Made by a program: the position numbers and the translations under genes. 59,904 nt of DNA from Deltaproteobacteria bacterium (GTDB taxonomy: Bacteria > Desulfobacterota > Desulfobulbia > Desulfobulbales > Desulfurivibrionaceae), in assembly GCA_021847425.1 (NCBI GenBank), contig JAJZRF010000009.1:1-59904 (forward strand), written 5' to 3'. Shown here in pieces: positions 28,369-37,856 of this stretch (positions are counted from its first letter, which is position 1; each line of letters begins with the position of its first letter). Below the pieces are notes generated by a model. It saw only the letters and a program-made list of their open reading frames with translations. It searched no databases and had not been told where the DNA came from.

Positions 28369-30654
28369 ATGATAAATGCAAAGTTGGAAATAGCCCTGGT
28401 GCGTGCCATCCGGGAGGCAAAGATCCGCCGGCACGAACATGTCACGGTGGAGCATATCCTCTACGGCCTGCTGGATGACGAGCTTGCTGCCAGGGCCATT
28501 GTGGTGTGCGGCGGCGATCCCGAGGGGATGAAGAAAAGGCTGGAGGATTTTTTCGCCACCAACCTGCCCATGGTCAAGGAAGGCATCCCCCACGACCCCG
28601 TCCAGACCCTCGGCTTCAACCGGGTCTTGCAGCGGGCCATTGCCCATGTGCAGAGCTGCGGCAAAAAAGAGGTGGATGCCGGGGATGTGCTGGCCGCCAT
28701 CTTTGCCGAGGCCGAGTCCTTTGCCGTGTATTTCCTCCATTCCGAGGGGATCAGCAAGCTTGACGTGACCGAATATCTCTCCCATGGCCTGGAAAGGGAG
28801 GAAACGCCCCAGGAGGAAAAGAAGCCCGAGGAGAAGAGCGCTGAAAAAACCAAGGAAAACGAGGCGCTGGAAAAATACACCATCAACTTCAGCGAGCGGG
28901 CCGCCCAGGGGTTGATCGACCCGCTGATCGGCCGGACCATCGAACTCAAGCGGGTGATGCAGACCCTGTGCCGCCGGCGCAAGAACAACCCGCTGCTGGT
29001 GGGCGAGCCTGGGGTCGGCAAAACCGCCATTGCCGAAGGTCTGGCCCTGCAGGTGCATGAAGGCAAGGTGCCGGATCTGTTGCAGGGGGTGGAGATCCGG
29101 CTGCTCGACATGGGCGGGCTGCTTTCAGGCACCAAGTACCGGGGCGACTTCGAGCAGCGGCTCAAGGCGGTGATTTCCGCCGTGGAAAAAGAGCCGCATA
29201 TCATTCTCTTCATCGACGAGATCCATACCATTGTCGGGGCCGGGGCCACCAGCGGCGGCAGCATGGACGCCTCCAACCTGCTCAAGCCCGCCCTCCAGGC
29301 CGGGTCGCTGCGCTGCATCGGTTCGACCACCTACGAGGAATACAAGAACTACATCGAAAAGGATAGGGCGCTGTCCCGGCGTTTTCAGAAGATCGACATC
29401 GAGGAGCCCAGCGTGGCCGAGACCTGCGCCATCCTGCAGGGGTTGCTGCCCCGCTACGAAGAGCATCACAACATCACCTACTCGGCTCCGGCGGTAAAGG
29501 CCACGGCGGAACTGGCCGGCCGCTACATCACCGACCGTTTTCTGCCGGACAAGGCCATTGACGTGCTGGATGAGATCGGCGCCGCCTTCCGTCTGGCCGC
29601 TGGCCCCAATGATAAGCGGCGGACCGTGACGGTGCGCGATGTGGAAAAGGTGGTCTCCCGGTTGGCCCGGATCCCGGCAAGAAGCGTCAGCGGCTCCGAC
29701 CTGAGTCATCTCCGGGAGCTGGACACGGTGCTCAAAAAGAACATCTTTGGCCAGGACCACGCGATCAGCGCCCTGGTCACGGCGGTGAAGCGTTCCCGGG
29801 CGGGCCTCAAGCAGACCGAGGGCCCCACCGGCTCCTTCCTCTTTGCCGGACCCACCGGGGTGGGCAAGACCGAGGTGGCCAAGCAGCTGGCCGCGGCCCT
29901 GTCCGTGCATTTCGAGCGGTTCGACATGAGCGAGTACATGGAAAAGCATGCGGTTTCCCGGCTGATCGGCGCGCCTCCCGGCTATGTGGGCTTCGACCAG
30001 GGCGGACTGCTCACCGACGCCATCCGCAAGCATCCCTACTGCGTACTCCTGCTCGACGAGATCGAAAAGGCCCATCCGGACCTGTTCAGCATCCTGCTCC
30101 AGGTCATGGATCATTCGACCCTCACGGACAATGCCGGACGCAAGGCGGATTTCCGCAACGTGATCCTGATCATGACCACCAATGCCGGAGCCCGCGAGCT
30201 GAGCGAGCGACCCATCGGCTTTACCGGGGACAGCAAGGGGCGGAATGACCGGGCCGTGAAAAATCTTTTTTCGCCGGAGTTCAGGAACCGGCTGGACGCG
30301 ACCATCACCTTCAACTCCTTGGATGGTGGGCTCATGGAGCGGATTGTGGACAAGATGATCGTGGAATTGCAGGCTCAGCTGGCGGAGCGCAAGGTGACCA
30401 TCAGCCTCAGCAGCAGTGCCCGGACCTGGCTGGCGGCCAGGGGCTATGCGCCGGAATTCGGGGCGCGGCCGCTCAGGCGGCTTATCCTGCAGGAGGTGGG
30501 GGACGCCTTGACCGAAGAGCTGCTTTTTGGCCGATTGGCCAAGGGGGGCAGGGTGCGGATCGGGGTCAAGGGTGACAGGCTGACGTATATGTATGAAAGT
30601 AAGGGCAGGGAAACAAAGCAAGAGCGCGCCAAAAAGGGTGTACCTTTAAAATAA
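28369..30654 (+). CDS. clpA: ATP-dependent Clp protease ATP-binding subunit ClpA
   Basis: ClpA is the unfoldase ring that feeds ClpP. The 761-residue protein has the double Clp N-domain, AAA-1 with Walker A GEPGVGKT and FIDEIHT, and AAA-2 with GPTGVGKT and LLDEIEKAHPD. It lacks the middle coiled-coil of ClpB, as expected for ClpA. The IGFTGD segment near the C-terminal third matches the ClpP-docking IGF loop. GAGGAG precedes ATG 28369. clpP is not in the window. Confidence 0.97.
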   Translation: MINAKLEIALVRAIREAKIRRHEHVTVEHILYGLLDDELAARAIVVCGGDPEGMKKRLEDFFATNLPMVKEGIPHDPVQTLGFNRVLQRAIAHVQSCGKKEVDAGDVLAAIFAEAESFAVYFLHSEGISKLDVTEYLSHGLEREETPQEEKKPEEKSAEKTKENEALEKYTINFSERAAQGLIDPLIGRTIELKRVMQTLCRRRKNNPLLVGEPGVGKTAIAEGLALQVHEGKVPDLLQGVEIRLLDMGGLLSGTKYRGDFEQRLKAVISAVEKEPHIILFIDEIHTIVGAGATSGGSMDASNLLKPALQAGSLRCIGSTTYEEYKNYIEKDRALSRRFQKIDIEEPSVAETCAILQGLLPRYEEHHNITYSAPAVKATAELAGRYITDRFLPDKAIDVLDEIGAAFRLAAGPNDKRRTVTVRDVEKVVSRLARIPARSVSGSDLSHLRELDTVLKKNIFGQDHAISALVTAVKRSRAGLKQTEGPTGSFLFAGPTGVGKTEVAKQLAAALSVHFERFDMSEYMEKHAVSRLIGAPPGYVGFDQGGLLTDAIRKHPYCVLLLDEIEKAHPDLFSILLQVMDHSTLTDNAGRKADFRNVILIMTTNAGARELSERPIGFTGDSKGRNDRAVKNLFSPEFRNRLDATITFNSLDGGLMERIVDKMIVELQAQLAERKVTISLSSSARTWLAARGYAPEFGARPLRRLILQEVGDALTEELLFGRLAKGGRVRIGVKGDRLTYMYESKGRETKQERAKKGVPLK

Positions 30655-30773
30655 TGCGAACTTTTTTGCCGGGGCAGTGTCTTGGCAAGAAGGGCTTTGG
30701 CGCATGGCAGAAAGGCTGCGGTGTGCTGTTTTTATATTTTGAAAGAAGGAGTAGAGGGAGGAATATTGAGCGT

Positions 30774-31622
30774 ATGGGTGATGCAATGAAGTGGCGGAAT
30801 TATTTCGTGGGCGGGTTGTGTCTGGTGGCGCTTGTTGCCTGTAATAGCCAAAAAAAAGAAACCAAGACCGCTGAGCAGGCTGCGGCCGGAGCGGACGCCG
30901 TGGTTCAGCAGGCTGCCGGACCCAGCCTCCCCATTCACGGGAAGGCCAAGGAAGTGCTCCATGGCGGCGGTTTTACCTATGTCCTTATTGGTGGCGAAAA
31001 GGGAGACATCTGGGTGGCGGTGCCGGAGACCACGGTTGCGGCGGGCGAACCGTGTGTTGTTGCCGAAGGGCAGGTCATGGAGAATTTTCCCAGCAAGACC
31101 CTGAACCGCACCTTTGCCCAGATTATTTTTTCCCCGGGGCTTGAAGGCAAAAAAGCGGAGACGGGCAGTGGACCCCATGGCGCAATGCCGGCAACGGGGG
31201 GTGGATCTTTTGGCGCAGCCATGCAGAAGGAAGACGGCGCCTCGGGCATGGCCGAAACGAGTCCGGGCAGCGGCAAGGCCGTGGTGCCTTTTGTGGACCT
31301 GAAGATTGCCAAGGCCACTGGCGCAAACGCCTTCACCGTTGCGGATCTTTTTGCCAAAGGTGCAAGCCTGAACGGCAAAAAGGTGAAGATCAAGGGGCAG
31401 GTGGTCAAGTTCTCTCCGCAGATCATGGGGAAAAACTGGCTGCATCTGCAGGATGGCACCGGCGATCCCTTGAAGAATACCCATGATCTGGTGGTCACCT
31501 CGGCGGACAAGGCGCAAAAGGGCGATGTCGTTACGGTGGAGGGAGTGCTTGCCGCGGACAAGGATTTTGGCTCCGGGTACAAGTATGATGTCATTGTTGA
31601 AAACGTGACCATCAGCCATTAA
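30774..31622 (+). CDS. lipoprotein with OB-fold-like C-terminal domain
   Basis: The signal sequence MKWRNYFVGGLCLVALVAC ends in a lipobox (LVAC), so this is a predicted membrane-anchored lipoprotein. A GEAAQGA-type low-complexity linker follows, then a first small beta domain (GKAKEVLHGGGFTYVLI) and a C-terminal domain (GKKVKIKGQVVKFSPQIMGKNWLHLQDG) that looks like an OB-fold. The start is at ATG 30774 after GAGGGAGGAAT; ATG 30786 (MKWRN) is also possible and gives the better signal peptide. The role is unknown. It is followed by panE after 9 bp. Confidence 0.72.
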   Translation: MGDAMKWRNYFVGGLCLVALVACNSQKKETKTAEQAAAGADAVVQQAAGPSLPIHGKAKEVLHGGGFTYVLIGGEKGDIWVAVPETTVAAGEPCVVAEGQVMENFPSKTLNRTFAQIIFSPGLEGKKAETGSGPHGAMPATGGGSFGAAMQKEDGASGMAETSPGSGKAVVPFVDLKIAKATGANAFTVADLFAKGASLNGKKVKIKGQVVKFSPQIMGKNWLHLQDGTGDPLKNTHDLVVTSADKAQKGDVVTVEGVLAADKDFGSGYKYDVIVENVTISH

Positions 31623-31631
31623 CCGTTGCCC

Positions 31632-32579
31632 ATGCGGGACATCCCTGCCAAGAGGATCGCCATCGTCGGCCCGGGCGCTCTGGGTTGTCTGCTGGCGACC
31701 GCTCTCTCTCGGATCAATGGGGAAATCTGGGTGCTGGACCATGACAGCCAACGGGCTGGACTGCTCCAGCACTCGGGTCTTACCCTTGACTCTGCCGGAC
31801 ATTGCGAACATTTTCCGATCCAGGCCACTGCCGATGCCAGTCGCATCGGACCGGTGGACCTGGTCTTGCTCTGCGTCAAATCCACGGCACTTGGCCGGAC
31901 GCTTCCTTTCCTTCTTCCCCTGCTCACGGAAAACACCCTGCTGCTTGCCTGGCAAAACGGCATCGGTCATCTGCCGCTCCTGCTCGGGGCGGAGCTTCCC
32001 TGTCCCCTGGCCCTGGCGGTTACTTCCCTGGGCGCGCACCTGCTTGGGGTGGGGCGGGTTCGTTTCGGAGGGGCGGGAGCGACCAGCCTCGGCTTTCTTC
32101 GTGAAGCTTCCCGGGAAGCGAGGCTGGGTTTGGAGGAGGTCGCGGCACGGTTTCGCCTGGCAGGGTTGGAGGCGCGGGTTGAGGACGACATCCTGCCCCA
32201 GGTCTGGAACAAGCTGCTGGTCAATGTGGGGATCAATGCCCTTACCGCCATCCATGACTGCGAAAACGGCGTGCTTCTGGGCAATGGCGAGGCGCTGGGC
32301 ATGATGCGGGCTGCCGTGCTGGAAGCGGCCAGCGTTGCCCGGGCCAAGGGGATTGGTGTTGACCCTGATCCGGTGGCCCGGACCATCGCGGTCTGCCGGA
32401 CCACTGCGGCCAATATTTCCTCCATGCTCCAGGATGTGCGGCAAAACAGGCAAACCGAAATCGAGGCCATCAACGGCGGTGTGCTGGAAGAGGCGAGGCG
32501 GCTGGGGATTCCGGCGCCGGTCAACGCGGCGCTTTTTGCCGCGGTAAAGGGTCTGGAAAAAAGCTATCTGCCGGGATAA
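31632..32579 (+). CDS. panE: 2-dehydropantoate 2-reductase-like protein
   Basis: This enzyme family reduces ketopantoate to pantoate with NADPH in coenzyme A synthesis. The Rossmann glycine motif AIVGPGALGCLLA is at the N-terminus, LLCVKS and the conserved QNGIG loop are present, and the catalytic lysine lies in WNKLLVNVGINALTAI. ATG 31632 (MRDIPAKRIAIVG) is chosen over a TTG at 31626. ApbA/PanE homologues with other substrates exist, so the symbol is tentative. Confidence 0.85.
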   Translation: MRDIPAKRIAIVGPGALGCLLATALSRINGEIWVLDHDSQRAGLLQHSGLTLDSAGHCEHFPIQATADASRIGPVDLVLLCVKSTALGRTLPFLLPLLTENTLLLAWQNGIGHLPLLLGAELPCPLALAVTSLGAHLLGVGRVRFGGAGATSLGFLREASREARLGLEEVAARFRLAGLEARVEDDILPQVWNKLLVNVGINALTAIHDCENGVLLGNGEALGMMRAAVLEAASVARAKGIGVDPDPVARTIAVCRTTAANISSMLQDVRQNRQTEIEAINGGVLEEARRLGIPAPVNAALFAAVKGLEKSYLPG

Positions 32580-32706
32580 AGGACATCTTTTGCCGTGCTT
32601 TTGTCGCGATTCTCCTTGACAACTTCCTCTATTATAATAAAACTGCTAGACTTTGTGACGGCCGTGCTGCAGTCTGTTTTTTTATTGAAAATTATGAGGA
32701 GTGGGA

Positions 32707-33873
32707 ATGTCAAACTATCTTTTTACCTCGGAGTCTGTTTCAGAAGGCCATCCGGACAAGGTTGCGGACCAGATCTCGGATGCCGTGCTCGACGCCATTC
32801 TTGCCCAGGATAAAAAGGCCAGGGTGGCTTGTGAAACCCTGGTAACCACGGGCATGGCTCTTATTGCCGGGGAGATCACCACCACCGCCTGGGTGGATAT
32901 GCCCGCCGTGGTCCGGGAGACGGTGCGGGAGATCGGCTACAACTCTTCCGACATGGGGTTTGACTGGCAATCCTGTGCGGTGCTCACCAGCATCGGCAAG
33001 CAGTCTCCGGATATTGCCCAGGGCGTGAACGAAGGGACCGGCCTTGACCTGGATCAGGGCGCCGGCGACCAGGGGTTGATGTTCGGCTTTGCCTGTACGG
33101 AAACCCGGGTCCTGATGCCCATGCCCATCACCTATGCCCACCGGCTCATGAAGCGGCAGGCCGAGGTGCGCAAGGCGGGGCTTCTGCCCTGGCTGCGTCC
33201 CGATGCAAAAAGCCAGGTCACCATTGAATACGAAAACAAGAAACCCAAGCGGGTCGAGGCCATTGTTCTTTCCACCCAGCACTCGCCGGATATTGACTAC
33301 GAGGATCTCAAGGCAGGGGTCATGGAGGAGATCATCAAACCCATAATTCCCGCAGAGATGGTGGACAAGAACACCAAGTACTTCATCAACCCCACGGGCC
33401 GTTTCGTTATCGGCGGCCCGGTCGGCGACTGCGGGGTGACCGGCCGCAAAATCATTGTTGACACATACGGCGGCATGGGCTCCCACGGCGGCGGCGCCTT
33501 TTCCGGCAAGGACCCCTCCAAGGTTGACCGCTCCTCCTCCTACATGGGCCGGTATGTCGCCAAGAACCTGGTGGCCGCCGGGATCGCCACGGAGATCGAG
33601 GTGCAGATCGCCTATGCCATCGGCATTTCCAAGCCGGTCTCCATCAACGTCAATTCCTTCGGCACCGGCAAGATCAGCGATGAGCGGATCAGACAGCTCA
33701 TTGACGCGCATTTCGACCTGCGGCCCAAGGCGATCATCCAGCACCTTGACCTTTTGCGGCCGATCTATAAAAAAACCGCTGCCTATGGCCATTTCGGCCG
33801 GGAGCGGGAAGAGTTCACCTGGGAGCGCACCGACAAGGCCGAGGCCTTGCGGGCTGATGCCGGAATCAAGTAG
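32707..33873 (+). CDS. metK: S-adenosylmethionine synthase
   Basis: MetK makes S-adenosylmethionine from ATP and methionine. Family signatures are [19 protein letters not shown] at the N-terminus, [10 protein letters not shown] (the ATP/methionine loop) and [16 protein letters not shown]. The 388-residue length is normal. ATG 32707 follows TGAGGAGTGGG. ahcY lies next, so SAM synthesis and recycling of its by-product are linked. No SAM riboswitch was recognised in the 127 bp upstream. Confidence 0.98.
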   Translation: MSNYLFTSESVSEGHPDKVADQISDAVLDAILAQDKKARVACETLVTTGMALIAGEITTTAWVDMPAVVRETVREIGYNSSDMGFDWQSCAVLTSIGKQSPDIAQGVNEGTGLDLDQGAGDQGLMFGFACTETRVLMPMPITYAHRLMKRQAEVRKAGLLPWLRPDAKSQVTIEYENKKPKRVEAIVLSTQHSPDIDYEDLKAGVMEEIIKPIIPAEMVDKNTKYFINPTGRFVIGGPVGDCGVTGRKIIVDTYGGMGSHGGGAFSGKDPSKVDRSSSYMGRYVAKNLVAAGIATEIEVQIAYAIGISKPVSINVNSFGTGKISDERIRQLIDAHFDLRPKAIIQHLDLLRPIYKKTAAYGHFGREREEFTWERTDKAEALRADAGIK

Positions 33874-33908
33874 CAAACGTCCAGCAGCACCGCATCTGCT
33901 TTGTCATC

Positions 33909-33949
33909 GGTCTGTCCGCATACCGTGTGTATAGCGGACAGACCTCTTT
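33909..33949 (+). terminator. long hairpin between metK and ahcY (terminator or regulatory RNA)
   Basis: GGTCTGTCCGC (33909-33919) and GCGGACAGACC (33934-33944) pair perfectly, with an inner ATAC/GTAT extension and a small loop, followed by TCTTTC. The hairpin is nested within weaker outer arms (AAACGT at about 33875 with ACGTTT at about 33972; AGCAG with CTGCT). It may end metK transcription or regulate ahcY. Confidence 0.6.
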
Positions 33950-34076
33950 CGCGCATCTGCGGCACTGCTAAACGTTTACATTACAGAGATTGAGCCATGT
34001 TTTCCGTTCCTGGGGAACGATTACATCAAACATGCATGACCAGCCCGCGCCAAGGCGCAGTCAGGAGGAAATAACG

Positions 34077-35525
34077 ATGAAGGCACCAGCAAAAAAAGCA
34101 CCAGCAAAGAAGGGTCCGGCCAAAAAACAGACCGATTTCAAGGTTGCGGATATGAGTCTGGCTGATTGGGGCCGCATGGAAATCCGAATCGCGGAAACCG
34201 AAATGCCCGGCCTCATGGCCCTGCGCGAGGAGTTTGGTAAGAAGAAGCCGCTCAAGGGCGCGCGGATATCCGGTTCCCTGCACATGACCATCCAGACCGC
34301 AGTGCTGATCGAGACCCTGGTTGCCCTTGGCGCCCAGGTGCGTTGGGCCTCCTGCAACATCTTCTCCACCCAGGACCACGCCGCCGCCGCCATTGCCGCG
34401 GCAGGCGTCCCGGTCTACGCCTGGAAAGGGGAAAGCATCGAGGAATACTGGTGGTGCACGGAAAAGGCCCTGACCTGGCCGGACGGCAACCCGCCCAACA
34501 TGATTCTCGACGACGGCGGCGACGCCACCCTGCTGGTGCACAAGGGCGCCGAGTTCGAGAAGGCCGGCAAGGTGCCTGTGGCCAAGAAAACCGACAACGA
34601 GGAGTGGCAGGCCGTGCTGGCTGTGCTCAAGCAGGACTTTGCCGCGGATAAAAAGAAGTGGACCACTGCGGCCAAGGCCATCCACGGCGTGACCGAAGAG
34701 ACCACCACCGGGGTGCATCGCCTTTACCAGATGGAGAAGGGCGGCAGCCTGTTGTTTCCGGCCATGAATGTCAATGACTCCGTTACCAAATCCAAGTTCG
34801 ACAACCTCTACGGCTGCCGCGAGTCGCTGATGGACGGCATCAAGCGCGCCACCGACGTGATGGTGGCCGGCAAGCTCGCGGTGGTTCTCGGCTACGGCGA
34901 CGTGGGCAAGGGCTGCGCCCAGGCCTTCCGGGGTTTGGGTGCCCAGGTGTGGGTCACCGAGATCGACCCGATCTGCGCGCTCCAGGCGGCCATGGAAGGC
35001 TACCGGGTAATGACCATGGAAGAGGCCGCATCCCATGGCGACATCTTTGTCACCTGCACCGGCAACGAGAAGGTCATTACCCACGCCCATATGAAGGCCA
35101 TGAAGGACGAGGCCATTGTCTGCAATATCGGCCATTTTGACTCGGAGATCGATGTTGCCTCCCTGCGTAAATACACCTGGGAGAACATCAAGCCCCAGGT
35201 CGATCATATCCTTTTCCCAGACGGCAAGAAGATCACCCTGCTGGCCGAAGGCCGGTTGGTGAACCTGGGCTGCGCCACCGGCCACCCGAGCTTCGTGATG
35301 TCCGCCTCCTTCACCAATCAGGTGCTGGCCCAGATCGAGCTTTTCAACAATGCCAAGAAGTACCAGAAAAAGGTCTACGTGCTGCCCAAGGTGCTGGACG
35401 AGAAGGTGGCGCGGCTGCATCTCAAGAAGCTCGGCGTGCATCTCACCGAGCTTTCCAAGGCCCAGGCCGAGTATATTGATGTGCCGGTGGCTGGCCCCTA
35501 CAAGGCGGACCATTACCGGTATTGA
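34077..35525 (+). CDS. ahcY: adenosylhomocysteinase (S-adenosylhomocysteine hydrolase)
   Basis: AhcY splits S-adenosylhomocysteine, the product of SAM-dependent methylation, into adenosine and homocysteine. Seen are [32 protein letters not shown], the NAD-binding [13 protein letters not shown], and the C-terminal HYRY end. The 482-residue protein starts at ATG 34077 behind AGGAGGAAA. The first 18 residues are a Lys/Ala/Pro-rich repeat ([16 protein letters not shown]) not needed for the fold and resembling histone H1-like tails. Earlier in-frame codons lack a ribosome binding site. Confidence 0.97.
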   Translation: MKAPAKKAPAKKGPAKKQTDFKVADMSLADWGRMEIRIAETEMPGLMALREEFGKKKPLKGARISGSLHMTIQTAVLIETLVALGAQVRWASCNIFSTQDHAAAAIAAAGVPVYAWKGESIEEYWWCTEKALTWPDGNPPNMILDDGGDATLLVHKGAEFEKAGKVPVAKKTDNEEWQAVLAVLKQDFAADKKKWTTAAKAIHGVTEETTTGVHRLYQMEKGGSLLFPAMNVNDSVTKSKFDNLYGCRESLMDGIKRATDVMVAGKLAVVLGYGDVGKGCAQAFRGLGAQVWVTEIDPICALQAAMEGYRVMTMEEAASHGDIFVTCTGNEKVITHAHMKAMKDEAIVCNIGHFDSEIDVASLRKYTWENIKPQVDHILFPDGKKITLLAEGRLVNLGCATGHPSFVMSASFTNQVLAQIELFNNAKKYQKKVYVLPKVLDEKVARLHLKKLGVHLTELSKAQAEYIDVPVAGPYKADHYRY

Positions 35526-35551
35526 TTTTTAGAAAACCGTGGATGTGACAG

Positions 35552-35582
35552 GGGCGCCGGGATTCCGGCGCCCTTTTTTTTT
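35552..35582 (+). terminator. intrinsic terminator of ahcY
   Basis: GGGCGCCGG (35552-35560) and CCGGCGCCC (35565-35573) form a perfect GC-rich stem with a GATT loop, followed by nine T residues. Confidence 0.92.
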
Positions 35583-35630
35583 AAGTTGCATTGATCCCCC
35601 TGTTTGGTGCTACCATAAGCGAGGAGGATT

Positions 35631-36638
35631 ATGCTGATGGCGCACCCTGCCGAAACCCTGCAAGAAGATGCGGTCCGCGAGCTCATCGCCAGGCATGCCG
35701 GGCCGGAACGGGTTCCCGCCCGCTTCAAGATCATTACCGACACCAGCGACTTCTTCCGGGTAGAGTACAACGATGTGGTGATCCTCGGCGCTGTTCCTTA
35801 CTGGGTCAAGCGCTATGAAAAGGAAGGCCGCTTTGGCATCGACGACGAACCGAAATATTGGGTCCGCCGGGCCATCAATCTGAACACCGGCGCCACCAAA
35901 ATCCTCAAACTGGTCTTCCACGAGCAATTTGAGACCACGGTGGGCGAGGTGACAATCATCTGCTTTCGCAGCCCGAAAAAAGAGGCGCGGATTCTCGATC
36001 TGGTCGCCGGGCACAAAAATTTCATGCACGGCCACTGGGTTCTCGACGCGGCGGGCAACATCGTCCGCATTCTGGAGTTCATCCGCGGCCCGCGTTTCGA
36101 CGAGGTTGTGGCAGGCTACGGCGCCGACCATCACGACTACTTCCATCGCTACTTTCCCTCGGTTCTGGATCAATACCTCGAGCTGGTCCTGGCCATCAAG
36201 CTCCTGCACGATCACGGCGAAAAACATGGCGACATCCGGCGCGACCACATCCTCTGGGACGTGGACACCAAAGTGAACCGCTGGATCGATTTCGACTACA
36301 ACTACCAGCATGGCGAATCCATGTTCGGCTTCGACCTGCAGGGGCTGGGCAACATCCTCATCTTTCTCGCCGGCCGCGGCGATGTGCTGGTGGCGGACCT
36401 CCACCGCAACCAGCGGGAACTCTTCGACACCCTCTGGGGCGAGGATCTGAGCATCGCCTACAAAAACCGGGTGGCCAACCTCAAGAAGATCTATCCCTAC
36501 ATCCCGGACTCCTTAAACCGGGTGCTACTGCATTTTTCCTTCGGCGCGAACATCTTTTACGAAACCACCGACCAGCTGCTGGACGACCTGGCCAGGGCGC
36601 GGGCGGACATGGTTTCCCTCACAGGGAGGCAGACATGA
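35631..36638 (+). CDS. protein-kinase-like protein
   Basis: The 335-residue protein shows kinase-fold marks: a possible ATP-anchoring lysine in ATKILKLVF (K90/K93), the catalytic-loop equivalent HGDIRRDHI (199-207; HGD in place of HRD) and a DFD metal motif (220-222) in WIDFDYNY. This is like RIO/APH-type or atypical Ser/Thr kinases. There is no signal peptide or membrane segment. GCGAGGAGG precedes ATG 35631. The universal-stress-protein gene overlaps its stop (ATGA), so the two products probably act together; substrate and signal are unknown. Confidence 0.7.
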   Translation: MLMAHPAETLQEDAVRELIARHAGPERVPARFKIITDTSDFFRVEYNDVVILGAVPYWVKRYEKEGRFGIDDEPKYWVRRAINLNTGATKILKLVFHEQFETTVGEVTIICFRSPKKEARILDLVAGHKNFMHGHWVLDAAGNIVRILEFIRGPRFDEVVAGYGADHHDYFHRYFPSVLDQYLELVLAIKLLHDHGEKHGDIRRDHILWDVDTKVNRWIDFDYNYQHGESMFGFDLQGLGNILIFLAGRGDVLVADLHRNQRELFDTLWGEDLSIAYKNRVANLKKIYPYIPDSLNRVLLHFSFGANIFYETTDQLLDDLARARADMVSLTGRQT

Positions 36639-37123
36639 GCGAAAATGATTTCGGCGATCTGCGCCGCAGGGACACGGAACGCCACCTGCTGGCAGCGGTG
36701 GACGAATCCGACAACTCCAAACGGGCGGTGATGTTTCTGGCGGATTTTTTCGGTGATTCCCGGAATGTTTTTGTCACCCTGCTCTCCATCATCCCCGAGC
36801 CTTCCGAGGATTTCTTCCCCGGCGAGGCGGAACGCCAGGCGTGGCTGAAGGAAAAAGAGGCGGGGATGCAAAAACACCTGGCCGGTTACAAGGAAATCCT
36901 CCTTGGCGCGGGCTTTCAGGCTGGCCAGATTGAGACCCGCCTTTCCATCCGGCCCTGCACCTCCATCGGCGACGCCATTCTGGAGGAGCAGGAAAAGCTG
37001 CGCTGCTGCATTATCGTGGTGGGACGCCGGGGCATCTCCCACAGCGAGGAGTTCGTTTTCGGCTCCACCTCCAGCAAGATCCTGCACCATGCCAAACACT
37101 GCGCGGTGATGGTGGTGGAATAA
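36635..37123 (+). CDS. universal stress protein (UspA family)
   Basis: The 162-residue protein has the UspA fold with HLLAAVDESDNSKRAV at the start and the ATP-binding signature G-x2-G-x9-G-S/T (GRRGISHSEEFVFGST) near the C-terminus, so it should bind ATP. An internal helix (WLKEKEAGMQKHLAGYKEILL) links the halves. It overlaps the upstream kinase-like gene by 4 bp. Usp proteins aid survival under energy or oxidative stress; the pairing suggests it could be a kinase target, which is inference. Confidence 0.9.
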   Translation: MSENDFGDLRRRDTERHLLAAVDESDNSKRAVMFLADFFGDSRNVFVTLLSIIPEPSEDFFPGEAERQAWLKEKEAGMQKHLAGYKEILLGAGFQAGQIETRLSIRPCTSIGDAILEEQEKLRCCIIVVGRRGISHSEEFVFGSTSSKILHHAKHCAVMVVE

Positions 37124-37158
37124 CAGCTAGACGCTGCGTGGGGCGATTTTTGGCTGGT

Positions 37159-37854
37159 TCATGGCCGCGCCGACTGAAGCCACCGGGCAAAGGTCCGGCC
37201 GCTGATTTCCCGGGCGAGCAGGCTCTCAAGGAGCGGCTCGACAAGGGCGCGTTCGTCCGGGGCGATGAGGAAGCCGGGAAGGGGTGCGGTGGGCTGTCCG
37301 TAACCGTCAGCCTGTCCGGTGTTCAGCCCTGCCAGCAATTCCACCATGGTGGACCAATATCCGCCGCTATCCAGATGTTCGATATATTGCAGCAGCACGG
37401 TCGCCCCGGCGAGATACCCCGGCGGCATCTCTGCCGCGCCGCTTGCGGCGCAGGGGTCCAGGGAGGCAAAAAGCCTGCAGCCAAAGGGACGCACCGGGTA
37501 GATAGTGCAGCTTTTCTCCGAGAGAAACGGGCAGGGGCGCAGGTCCCAACTTTCTGCCTCTTCCACAGCTTCGCCTCGGAGATGGGCGGCGACGAAGGTG
37601 TTGGTGGTGCACTGCGCTGTCCGATCCGTCCGGCTTGTCGTCGGCTGAAATGCGGGGCCGGCCAGCTCGGAGCGGCGATCCGCCGCAGCCAGAAAGGCCA
37701 GAATCCCAGCCCCTTCCAGGCTGGTCATGGTGAGACTCCGGGTGCAGCAGGTGGCGCACCCCTTGCGGCAGGAAAAGGCGAAGGTTCCGGCCCATCCGGC
37801 AAAGGCGTCATAGAGTGCGGAGAGCAGCAGCTCTTGGATCACGCGGGGAATCAT
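37159..37854 (-). CDS. YkgJ-family cysteine-cluster protein
   Basis: The 231-residue protein carries the cysteine cluster CRKGCATCC early on and CPFLSEKSCTIYPVRPFGCR in the middle, the pattern of YkgJ-type predicted metal (Zn or Fe-S) proteins. ATG 37854 (MIPRVIQELLLSALYDAF) starts at recognisable sequence; the longer upstream reading is only birA in another frame. It lies 2 bp after birA on the same strand and is surely co-transcribed. The function of the family is not known. Confidence 0.85.
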   Translation of the reverse strand: MIPRVIQELLLSALYDAFAGWAGTFAFSCRKGCATCCTRSLTMTSLEGAGILAFLAAADRRSELAGPAFQPTTSRTDRTAQCTTNTFVAAHLRGEAVEEAESWDLRPCPFLSEKSCTIYPVRPFGCRLFASLDPCAASGAAEMPPGYLAGATVLLQYIEHLDSGGYWSTMVELLAGLNTGQADGYGQPTAPLPGFLIAPDERALVEPLLESLLAREISGRTFARWLQSARP

Positions 37855-37856
37855 CC

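Noticed and set aside
32601-32706. Sigma-70 promoter before metK
   Set aside because: TTGACA (32616) and TATAAT (32633) both occur, but only 11 bp apart, and no good alternative spacing was found.
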